Source: Balanoglossus misakiensis (lineage: Eukaryota; Hemichordata). Taken from it: DNA of 64,000 nt. A program made the position numbers and the translations under genes. The notes beneath the pieces are model-generated. The model did no database searches, was not told where the DNA came from, and saw nothing but the letters and a program-made list of their open reading frames with translations. The stretch is taken from contig CM082576.2 in assembly GCA_040954595.2 (NCBI GenBank), positions 3,472,001 to 3,536,000 of the forward strand, read 5' to 3'. Positions 48,601 through 58,176 of this stretch are shown in pieces. Position 1 is the stretch's first letter. Every line of letters begins with the position of its first letter.

Positions 48601-49361
48601 GAGAGAGCCAATTGCAGTCATGGTGGTCATTTACCTGTAGCTGTTAGTCTGGTGTCGCAGATAAACCGCAGTACAGATGATGGCGACCACTGTTAAGCCA
48701 ACCAATATCTGTACGACACGTGGTATACTGGCGATTCTGTGAAAATATGCATGGAATTGTTTTAATCGGCGTGATCCGAAAAAAAGACGATCAGTAGAGA
48801 TCGATATTTCAAACATCATCCGTGCCAATTTTGATGCAAATGACGAGAAACCACCACCAGGTGAAACTGTCAGCTGTCATTCAAAATATGTTATCGTCAA
48901 CATGAATCATGTAATGGAGTACACGACAATTCCGTCAGAACTTCTCGTCTCAAAGTGTACATGTAATGATATCTGTCTGCATTCGCAATAACCCGAGCTT
49001 TGCTTTGCTTTGCTTTGCTTTGAGATTAATTAATATTACGTCATGCTTAGACTGTCCGCATTGACGCGCATAACTCGATTGTACGGACGGACAGCGAGAA
49101 AAACAATATGTCAGCAACACACCACACGAAACATTGCGTGGCAAACATGTCCTTGGCCGGGCGTTCAACCTTTGAGCTATTGAGGAAATGCTTTTCTTGA
49201 ACGGCATAGTAGGCCAGGCGAGATTCCAGAATGAAAACCATGAACCCAAACTGTCACTGAGACACACGGTAGTAAAAGTACTGAGTCAAGCTGTCCCTCG
49301 TCTCCGCCGGCTTCGAAAGTTAGTACAGTCTGGTGAAGAAGGAAGAGACTTACCTGGCCAT
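45699..49361 (-). CDS. ST6GalNAc I/II-type sialyltransferase, copy A (GT29)
   Basis: A Golgi type II membrane enzyme expected to add alpha-2,6 sialic acid to GalNAc on O-glycans. Coding exons in transcript order are 49361-49354, 48736-48635, 48330-47889, 47661-47493, 47224-47038, 46848-46710, 46546-46437, 46337-46254 and 45963-45699 (1506 nt, 501 aa). The first coding exon is only ATG-GCC-AG. Residues 10-29 are the membrane anchor. Residues 37-184 form a Thr/Ser/Lys-rich stem with several N-X-S/T sites. Sialylmotif L includes CIRCAVIGGGGILNGSRKG (Cys274, Cys277). Sialylmotif S includes RPSTGALMLIAAIHTCDEV (Cys442). Motif III is HYYD (His460) and motif VS is HDFNQE (His475, Glu480). The C-terminal block THYYDTSFTKFVYYANHDF closely resembles human ST6GALNAC1, but exact orthology is not resolved. 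Tandem with copy B. Confidence 0.9.
48997..49022. repeat. (GCTTT)5 microsatellite
   Basis: Five consecutive GCTTT units in the first intron of sialyltransferase A. Confidence 0.85.
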
Positions 49362-50708
49362 AACCTTATCATGGCCTCAGACAAGGCAAAGGTGATAGTC
49401 AATAGGTATCGTTGTCCATATTAGACTAGCGACTGCAGCTGTATATTTCGTCACCGTGACTTTGTGGCCTGTGGTCGGTACACAATCACAAGTCTATAGC
49501 TACATTCGACCGCTGTCGCTCGACACTGTTGTAAACTTGATTCGGCAGACTTCACAATTCAAGATCCGACCACTCCTGATAGCAACACGCACGACTGACT
49601 GGTTTCTCAATTTGCATACCATATTATGTCGGCCAGCTCCACCCCCACGCGACCCATGCCATGCATGAAGCCACAGACACTAGAAAAGTCTATGACTAAG
49701 CTCACACTCCACAATGAAATGAAGAATGTAAGGCGATTTGTATATCACCGTTGGGTCCGGAGTTGGGGTAAAATATGTTGTTGTTGTACACCTATTTTAG
49801 TTCCGAATAACTTCCTCTGAAAAGGGTCGTCTGTGTACGTCCGAAACGTTAGGGAAATTAAAAAGATCGTTTGAAAAGTAGCAGATGGGTCTTGTCAAAT
49901 ACTTTTCACACCTCATGAATACATTATCTGCAAGCACCCGCTGCAAATTCCACATATGGACTGTGGTTGGACTTTTCCCCCGCTTGATATTCATCACTAT
50001 AAAAATTTAACATTTGAACTAAACATTGAAAATACAAATTAGAAATGATTTGAAGAAGAAATTGCCCCCAAATCCATATTTTCACAATGTTGACAACTTA
50101 TTACATAAAACATAAACAGAGGCACAATTTTATTTATATTTACATTGATTCAAATATTTTATGAAAATGTGCAATGGATAATGTGGCACTGAGATTATTT
50201 AAATATTAAGTACGAAGCAAACGTCCACGTTTTACCGGATATATGAAAACATGAACCAGTACATTGTCAAAGTGATAGTTCTAGACAAGATAAATCTAAT
50301 TTGAAAGAAATTCCTCACAGGAGACAGAATTTTGCGGTATGCACGCTCTTTACAACAAATCGATCGTTTCCAGGTTTCCCTATGTACAAGAGATCTCTTG
50401 ATTATTAGTGTCAATCATAGACCCTATAGTGTCAATGAACTCCTCTCGCTGCCAGAAGGCTTTTATTGTCACAAAAGTACGATATTCACCACCGTACGAC
50501 TACTATGCATGTCTAAAGGTAAAGGTGGCAGGCGTGATTACTCCTCAGGCGACCAACAATTCACAGCAGCACGTTCACCGTGACATTGACAACACCAAGA
50601 AAATCCTCTCAGAAAGTGAACTTTCCCTCGCGAGAACAACGTACAACGCGGTTCCATCACTACACACACGCCAATACAAAGTGCACATCTTAGGAATCAG
50701 CCTTTACT
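49362..50708. other. Spacer between sialyltransferase copies A and B
   Basis: Contains the promoter side of copy A and the 3' side of copy B. Candidate minus-strand AATAAA signals for copy B are at 50462-50467 and 50129-50134. A possible Penelope/hammerhead-like remnant lies at about 49811-49856. No further coding exon is seen. Confidence 0.45.
49811..49856 (+). mobile_element. Possible retroelement remnant with hammerhead-like core
   Basis: The segment reads CTTCCTCTGAAAAGGGTCGT, then a short variable loop, then ACGTCCGAAACGTTAGGG. The order CTGA, stem, GAAAC and the phrase 'CGTCCGAAACGTTAGGG' resemble the hammerhead-type motifs of Penelope-like elements. The conserved CUGANGA box is imperfect (CTGAAAA), so an active ribozyme is doubtful. 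No reverse transcriptase frame is nearby. Confidence 0.3.
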
Positions 50709-53700
50709 CTATCCCTTATACAATTTGATGATGCCCTCTTTGTCCAGATCATTCCACAGTTTGAGTTCCTGGTTGAAATCGTGGTTCGCGTAGTAGACAA
50801 ACTTGGTGTATTTCTTATCGTAGTAGTGAGTTGTGTACTTTCTGAAGTTGACACCGAAGCCGTACGCGCTGACCTCGTCGCACGTGTGAATGGCAGCGAT
50901 CAGCATCAAGGCTCCGGTGCTGGGTCTGTTAACGTGTTGGAATCTTCTGCGGGAGTTTATCCAGCTGAAAAAAAACAGAAACAGTCGCTGGTGTTAATAT
51001 GCTTTATTATCAGTTCACGACGCGAGTTTCCACCCTGACATATTGTGCTAATAAATGAAAATTCCGATAATATGGTACACTGTGCACGATTAAACAGCCC
51101 TTATGTGATTGGATGACATACCAGGATTCTAAAGCTACACCGCATGCATATATTGGACTGTGTACAGTGAAGGTTTGTTTGGAAGAGGCACTACCTCACC
51201 ACAGCACAGCACACCACACCATTCGCACAACATTATAAATCGTTTTGTTCACTTACAAGAATTCCATGTAGCGTTGGAAATCAGGATGAAGCATCTTAAA
51301 GTCTTCTGCCTTGACAGTTTTACCAAAGTTCGGCACCCCTCTTGATGATATAGAGAGTGCAGAGTGTTAGTGGAAATTTTGCTTGTGGAAGTTTCTGAGT
51401 AGATATGTCACTAACCAAATACGTGTATGAGCTTATATGGTTTTGACGGAACATACAATCTCTCCTTTCGAGCTAAATGACAAACTTAATCCAATTTTGA
51501 GAAGGACGGGCGTCATCATTATTGGTATTTGCTGCGAGATTCTAATCAATACTGAAGAACCATTCATCCATCATTTACCTGTGTTTGGGATCTTTTGCTT
51601 TGAAATCGTTCTGTGATTTGCCGGTTGCTCTGTTGCCTACTAAGAAATAGTCCGACTTTTCACATGGTAGTACCAAGTAGTGAGTATTCTGTTCGAGAGA
51701 AAAAATGTCAGTAACAATAAAATTATGGCTTTTCTGCGAAATTTACCTCTGCCATTTCAGTGGAGTTTGACGTGAACTATATATGTTGCTATGGCCAGAT
51801 GTTTGTTAGTTAGAAACCATTACCCTGCAGTGATTGAAGTTAATTCGATTGAAAAATTTGATTGCCAGCTGTATGCAGTACAGATGAGGTGAGCGTTTTC
51901 AGAACTGCGACTCTATGGTGAACCCTGAACCTGTCTGACCCAATGTGACTGTCACAGCAATTTGCGTCATTCAACAGTGATGGATTACCTTGTCATGCGG
52001 AGCTGTTTTGAATCCATATTTCCTACCGCCCAGGAGAGAATTTCTCAAGGTTGTCATGGTGAACGCATAATGGGTTGTTTTCTTCCCGACGTCAGCTTCG
52101 TGCCCGACAGTGATAGCCTTGTTCACCCTGAGATACCAGGAAAAAAATATGCTACCATAAACATAAGATTACCCCCTTTTTGTTTGTTTACCATGGTTTC
52201 TTCCAGTTGCAACTTTCTACGAAAATGGGATGGGGTGGGGGAGAGACTCGTCTTCGGGTGATGTGACTAACACGTCGGCTATTGACAAATAGGAAAGACC
52301 TTTTGCGCTTCAAAATTGTGTATTTTCTGGAGACTTTCACATTGGCATTACCTGGAAGCAAATCCATTACACAACTGGCGGCTGTAATGCTGAGAACACC
52401 TGCAGGTCTGAGGCTACTTATTTCTACAAGCTTCAAGATTTTGCATTTATACCTGAAAACGTAGTCATGATCATCGATTTCTTTGCCCTTTCTTGACCCA
52501 TTAAGAATTCCTCCACCTCCGATGACAGCACAGCGAATGCATCCCGTGTTGTTGCCGGTTTTGTCTTTCAGGTGGAGACCGGCATCAAACATGTAACGGT
52601 GACCAGGTGTGTTCAGGTGCTTCAACGTCTCTTTGACTCCTGCAAGAAATCATTCAAGCAAGAAGGAGAGTAATACTCCAGTTTCGCGTTGAAATATTTA
52701 TGTGTACTACCGCATCATAGAAGCACGGCCTGTGGAAAAACCTACTTCAAGTCACCAAAGCCCGCAGCCAGTGCATCCACGTGCAAGAAACATGATAATA
52801 TGTGAAAACTCAGTAATATGCCATCCTGGAATGTAAAACTCGATTACAGATCACATTACTCAATGTGGTTTTAGGCTACCATCATTATCGTTGCCCGATC
52901 AGTTGTTGAAATAGAGGCATTGTTTTAAACATTACCTTCAAAGGACATGTGTTGCCAACCATAGCAACCCCAGAACTGACTAAGCCTCTCGTACTCTTCT
53001 GCAGTGACGGACTCATTCCACATCAAGACTGGAACATCCGGTATATAGCGATCTTTGAACAGTTTGCTCTCCGCAAGTCGCTTCCGAGGGTTTGTGGGGC
53101 ATTGCTGCAGAGAACGAGGGTGAACGACGCTGTTTGAAAGCCATAGATACATGCATAGATCCATACAATTGAAGGGCGATTTTTTCATTTTGCTTCATTT
53201 CGAAGTCAACTTATACCATCAAAATGCCCAGCATGATTTTCAAGACATAAAAAAGCGTTCTGCCTTCGGTATCTACAACTTAGAAAGGGCAAACTTTATT
53301 GTACAGTTACGCTCCATTCTTGAACAGGTCCAAATCTTCATACTTACCATGTACTTTTCATAACTGTCATCATGTCTGAACCTCTTGAATTCAGATTCCG
53401 GGGGTAATTTTGCGTTAGTTTTCTTGGATTTCTTCGCTTCGGGCGTATTTCTGTCGACTTTTGAAGCGTCGTTTTTAGTCAAATTATAGTTCGCCGTGTT
53501 ATTCTTCTTGGCAGCAGTTGGTGCCACTAGAGATGTCTCGTTTCGACGTCCTTCCGACGCCGCTTGAGTTGCGATCTCGCGTGTGCCATTCGAAGGATTC
53601 CCATGGCCAGTGGGACGTGCTGCTTCACCAGATCGTCTCTTGACCGCCTTGTCAAGTGTACCCTCTTCTTGGGAATTGCTCGAGGTTTGTCTGAGGAGAC

Positions 53701-55078
53701 CAAATTGTAATTCACGTTTTATTTCAGTCCAGTGTGGCCATCCGGAACGAAACTCACATATACCTGAACCGATTTAATTCAAACTTGGCAGGACGACAGT
53801 AAACTATGACACATAGACTCGTCGATTTGGATTGTGATATGATCCGAAGCACCCGCCAGGGCGCTTGAAGGTTTTATATATTCCCTGGTAATTCCACACC
53901 TCGCTTCGACAATTAAAAAGGTCGACATCAATTCCATTTATCAGAATGAGATAATTTACCTGTATTTGCTGCCCTCAAGTAGTCGCAAATGAACTACAGC
54001 AGCGCAGAGGATGATTACCGTCAAGACACTCAATATCTTTAAGAGACGAGGTAAACTGATGATTCTGCAAGGAACAATTCGTACATTTTGAAGCATGGCT
54101 CAATTTCACTTTCAAATTCTGAACCAGGACTGTGCTTTTGGTGTGGTCATTTTGTGTCATTTGGCAAATCAGGTCCAATAATCATTATTATCCAGTCGAC
54201 GTCTGGCATAAGTTAGAGAAATCTGGTACCACCAGGAGAAGGAATGCTGGTACACAGATGACCCCAACCAAGCAGAGGACAAAACATACTAGTACTCGTA
54301 TTGTGTTGCCGGCTATTATAAAGCCGCCCCGGCTGAGCTAGATTTTAATAGTGTTAGCCACAGTCCCTCAAGAAAGATGTGTGTTAGCTTAGACAGAAGG
54401 ATCATAAAGCATTTGAGTGGACAGGGCGTGGGCTGTACTAACACTCCTGTCGACGCCCTACGCTCGTCTTTTTGCAAAGAGCTGTTGTGTATGTATCTCG
54501 ATCTGTAATCACATACATGGATTTAAAACATTCTCCGTGTCTGTGAGTTCTAACGAACCGGTAGGCCAAAATCTCTATGTCATTGCAAGTCTTACGCAAT
54601 GTGACCCTATACACGGTACAATTTCTTTGTCTATTTGGACCATGGACGTTATGATTAGATAGTTATGTCATACCACGGCTGTTAATGTGAAGGAGTCGTG
54701 TATGGTCATCGGTCTCACTATTGACAAGAAGACTGCCAAGAATGTTTTTTTTTTCGGCTCCTTGAACCTTCACAAACTACCTGTAAATCATGGAGTTACC
54801 ATTGTGACAAGCTGTAGTGGTCCAGGACCGGCCCTGTGTGACAGCTTGTTAATGTTCTGTGGTATCTTCATGATATTATAGGGTTTCTCGGAAGTCGTGT
54901 GTCAATGCTGGGGGTCGGGGTAAAAGAAATCGATGGAACATAGCATGGATGAACACTATAGGCGGACAAGGGCAATCGCCTCACGTAACCACGGACCTCT
55001 GCGATCAAGACACGTTTATACCGCAAGGCATATCTACCAACTACGCCGACCGGATAAGGAAGCGACTTACCTGGCCAT
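50709..55078 (-). CDS. ST6GalNAc I/II-type sialyltransferase, copy B (GT29)
   Basis: Tandem paralogue of copy A with the same nine-coding-exon structure: 55078-55071, 54064-53960, 53690-53348, 53104-52936, 52639-52453, 52127-51989, 51688-51579, 51340-51257 and 50964-50709 (1401 nt, 466 aa). Exons 4 to 8 have exactly the same lengths as in copy A (169, 187, 139, 110, 84 nt). The anchor exon reads IISLPRLLKILSVLTVIILC and the stem exon is 99 nt shorter and largely unalignable. Sialylmotifs L, S, III and VS are intact, with Cys, His and Glu residues in the same places. It stops three codons earlier than copy A (LYKG). The L-motif exon is almost identical to copy A while other exons are clearly more diverged. 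Expected to be a functional Golgi enzyme, possibly with different acceptor preference. Confidence 0.9.
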
Positions 55079-55976
55079 CGCCGTATCACGATCACGGGCC
55101 CTGTCCCTTGAACGTCAAATACGACAACAGTGTCATGTGTGCAACCTGTTCAGACTACTTGCTGCTATGTATTCCGTAACTCAGACGACAGCAGGCAGTA
55201 ATGAGCTGTTGCTTTCGACAGATTGCTCAATGACGGACAAAAAAACCTGAGAGCATTTCGACCACTCCCGCTATTCAGATAGACTTCGGTCAAAGGCTGC
55301 TGATGCTGGTATTGCTGGCCCCGTCTGAAATGCTTGACTGAGGCATTCGCTTCATAATTTGCATATTTCTCTGCCTATTAATTTTTAAAATAACATCGCG
55401 TTGTATTCACTGTGGTAAGGTGTGACGACGAAGGCTGCTATACACGTAACGTGGCAGTACAATTTCCTCAACAAAAGACTTTGTCCGCCTTCAGCGAAAT
55501 TTTCTATAAATACCACCGGCCTTCCAACTAAGAGAAAAGTTCAAAACAACACATCATAACCATATATGTGGTCTTTTCCCCAATAGGCTGACTTCATTTA
55601 TTTTGCACAGCCTGAGATACGAAAATGGCTTCCCTATATTTGTAGATTATTGACTTCATAAATTATCTTTTCCTTTATAATAGCATGGACCATGGTTTTA
55701 TATTTTTGGCAAACGCACTTCCCTTCCTAGTTGCTACGTAGAAAATTGCATTGCGTTTACAGAAACGGAATTTCTTGCGTACCTGATAGTGTTAATAACG
55801 CGCACAGGAGAGGCATTCACCATATTTTTCTCAATTTTGTCTGTGGTAGAAATTTTCATATATGGTGCCTGCGCAGGGATGAAGCTGGTAAGAGGTCACA
55901 CAGTGACTCATATATAAAGTGGAAATTAAGCGACTTTGCCTAAATGCCAAAATAGCACAACCCTACACGGTTTTCT
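55079..55976. other. Upstream region of sialyltransferase copy B, no gene
   Basis: No coding exon or defined repeat recognised. It would carry the promoter and 5' UTR of copy B, whose ATG exon ends the gene at 55078. Confidence 0.4.
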
Positions 55977-56158
55977 TCATGTGTCTTCTCCCTTGTATAA
56001 GTTAATGATGCGTTCACCGTGAAGAGCATTCCATAATTTGTGCTCCTTGGAGAAATCGTGATTTGTAAAGATGGTGAAATTTGTGCGCTATCTGTCGTAG
56101 TAGTGCGACGTGTACTTCTTGAAGCTGGCGCATCGATCTCCGCCCCTGTGCTTGGTCG
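55977..56158 (-). pseudogene. Relic of a third ST6GalNAc-type sialyltransferase (last exon only)
   Basis: The minus strand starts with RPSTGA (sialylmotif S). It loses most of that motif through a deletion of about 17-20 codons combined with a frame change. It then resumes in another frame as SFKKYTSHYYDR, a TAG stop at 56100-56098, and TNFTIFTNHDFSKEHKLW through to INLYKGED and a terminal TGA. The order matches the last exon of copies A and B (HYYD, then H-D-F-x-x-E, then INLYK). No exon 1-8 counterpart is visible upstream. The deletion, frameshift and stop codon show it is dead. It lies upstream of copy B in the same orientation. Confidence 0.85.
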
Positions 56159-56840
56159 GTACATATGGTCGGTACGTGCGGTATGGAAACAATGTCGCCT
56201 CGTTTAACATGTGAACGCACGCATGACAGGCCCATTAGCACACGACTTGCCAAAAGGATAGGGAAGCGATGGACTTTATTGCTCATATTTGGGATAACAG
56301 GTTTTGTCGGTAATTTTGGTGGTGCCATTAACGCTGAACATTTACTTGTAACAAAACTGATATGTTTACCACAACGCCAACATTCATATTTCTGTTACAA
56401 ACATGACACACTCACATGCTACTTGTAACCGAAATGCTTTTATTTTTGCCTCCTGTAACAAAACATTTGTACATCCCTTGATCGACATTCTCTCACGCAA
56501 TACATAACTTTGAATACTCTTTCAAAATAAATAAAAATCAACTGAGATTTTTTCCAGTCTAGTTTTCCTTGGGTACTTTCACGATTGGGTATGATGTTCA
56601 CTTCATTTGTAACCTCCTTCTTTAGTCTTCATTCAACCACTGTCTGCACCAGTCACTGTGAGCAGTGGAACAGAACAGGGAGGTGGGACAGCTTTCAGTC
56701 TGAGGTTTTTTGAGAGGCTCAGAGATTTTTCAAATTGGCCAACACAGCATGACTGGTCGCCAGTATGAGATATGACAGCTGCCTGTATGTCCCCAATCCA
56801 CTGGCTCCCTGAATGAACAAGGAGTATCAGATTGTGTAAT
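56159..56840. other. Spacer and MED29 3' UTR
   Basis: A minus-strand AATAAA (TTTATT at 56439-56444) is a plausible end for MED29 mRNA, giving a 3' UTR of about 400 bp. The remaining 56159-56438 shows nothing recognisable. Confidence 0.45.
56439..56444 (-). terminator. Candidate MED29 poly(A) signal
   Basis: AATAAA on the minus strand, about 400 bp after the MED29 stop codon. Confidence 0.4.
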
Positions 56841-57795
56841 TCATTTTTCTAAAATAGTACTGGAACCGAGTCTCTTGCACCACTCTTGAAGCAAGTCATG
56901 GATGTCCTTGGCGTAGGTGATCTGCGACTTGACGGTGCTTATGTACACACTGTAGTTCTGCAGGGTGTCCATCTGGCTGGCCTCTGTCTTGGGCGCCCAG
57001 ATGGCAACCGGTGTGTGGTGGGCACTCTCCCCAGCTTGGATCATGTACTCCCTGGCGAGTCTCTGCAAGCAGTTGAGAAAAGTGTCAGAAAGTGCACCAG
57101 TCTTAGCATCAGCAGTGGTACTGTCAAGACCTCTGGATCCGTATAGAGTAGCTGGTGATTTTGTACAGGCTACATTAAATTACCCGATGTGTCAGTCAGA
57201 GGCGAAAAGAAAATGTATCTATTATACGAATATCAGTTGTTGGTATCACCTTTTAATTACACACTTACCAGGTTAAGTTCTATCTGGTCACATATTGAGT
57301 AAAATTCTTCCAAACTCTTATCCAATCTCTGGCTTGGATTTTCGCTTTTTCTGTAACAGACAAGAAGGATATGATAGTTGGTTTTTGGTGGGGGGGGGGG
57401 GGTAAAAGAAAAACAAACAATTCCGAATTCGGAAAAAACATTTTAGAGGAAGTGAGACTCACGCTGCATTATCTATTCCTGCATAGTTCACAAAGTTGTG
57501 ACTTGTAATCTTCATGAGGGCCTGAAAAAAAAGAAAATATTGATAAATCATAAAATGGACATCCCCTCCCCGTTTCGTCCAGGCATAGAAGATGGCCATC
57601 TGATCGCAGGCGGCACCGTGTGGCTGACAGTCATGAGTCACTTACCACTAACGATTCACGGAGGTGGGGTACAAAAATCTTGACTTTTGATGTTGGGTCA
57701 TCAATGGGTTGTTGTTGCTGCTGTTGCTGAGGCTGCTGCTGCGTTTGCTGTGGCTGTTGTAAGGGAGCGTTTGGAGTTTGCTGACTGGTCGCCAT
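56841..57795 (-). CDS. MED29: Mediator complex subunit 29 (MED29 / Intersex)
   Basis: MED29 is a subunit of the Mediator complex that links activators to RNA polymerase II. Coding exons in transcript order are 57795-57646, 57521-57463, 57350-57269 and 57062-56841 (513 nt, 170 aa; human about 200). Residues 13-29 are a Gln/Pro-rich stretch encoded by a CAG/CAA repeat. The conserved core follows: KVKIFVPHLRESLVALMKI, then QRLDKSLEEFYSICDQIELNL, RLAREYMIQAG, and YISTVKSQITYAKDIHDLL. These match the MED29 helices in order (human LEEFYALCDQLELCL and IKAQISCAKDIH). The start ATG lies in CAAGATGGCGACC, a good Kozak context overlapping a YY1-like motif. It is transcribed away from PAF1 with 381 bp between start codons. 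Confidence 0.93.
57387..57403. repeat. Poly-G run in MED29 intron 2
   Basis: An unbroken run of about 12-14 G on the + strand. This would be a C run in the MED29 transcript. Confidence 0.7.
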
Positions 57796-57799
57796 CTTG
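57791..57799 (-). promoter_or_regulatory. YY1-like motif over the MED29 start codon
   Basis: CAAGATGGC on the minus strand overlaps the MED29 ATG. The same kind of motif overlaps the DMAC2 start and occurs again within the MED29-PAF1 spacer at 58044-58052. Function is inferred. Confidence 0.35.
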
Positions 57800-58176
57800 C
57801 AGCAACTTTGACTTATTTGTGTAATCCTAGGTGGTCATACACGAACTAAATTTCAATTAAATTTATTAAACCAGTAGTGTTATTTTCATTCTTTTTTTTC
57901 AATGTGGTGTAATATTCGATAAAGAACATTAAGCGATTTAATTTGACAAGGAATTTCCCATGACGCGTTAGATGCGCTTTAAAAATTAAATATAGTCCAG
58001 CTTAGGTGGCCTTGAAGGTCACGTTTGGGTCATATGAAAAAACGCCATCTTGCGCTTTGTGTGTGAAATGCTAATTATATCCTCCTGTCCTCTTCGAAAT
58101 AAGCGGTAGTTGGAGTATTTTAATCGCGCCACCTTTCAAGAGAGTGGTTCCTGGAAGGGTATCTGTCACCGCAAAC
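57796..58176. promoter_or_regulatory. Bidirectional promoter MED29-PAF1
   Basis: This 381-bp spacer separates two start codons pointing away from each other, so it must hold both promoters. It contains a second YY1-like GCCATCTTG at 58044-58052. MED29 and PAF1 are also adjacent and divergent in human, which supports old, shared regulation of the two RNA polymerase II cofactors. Confidence 0.65.

Noticed and set aside
48631-48828. Start of sialyltransferase A at the in-frame MMFEIS methionines
   Set aside because: Copy B has no equivalent, and both copies have a conserved acceptor (CAG|AATC) between those methionines and the anchor. The ATGGCCAG exon upstream explains both genes.
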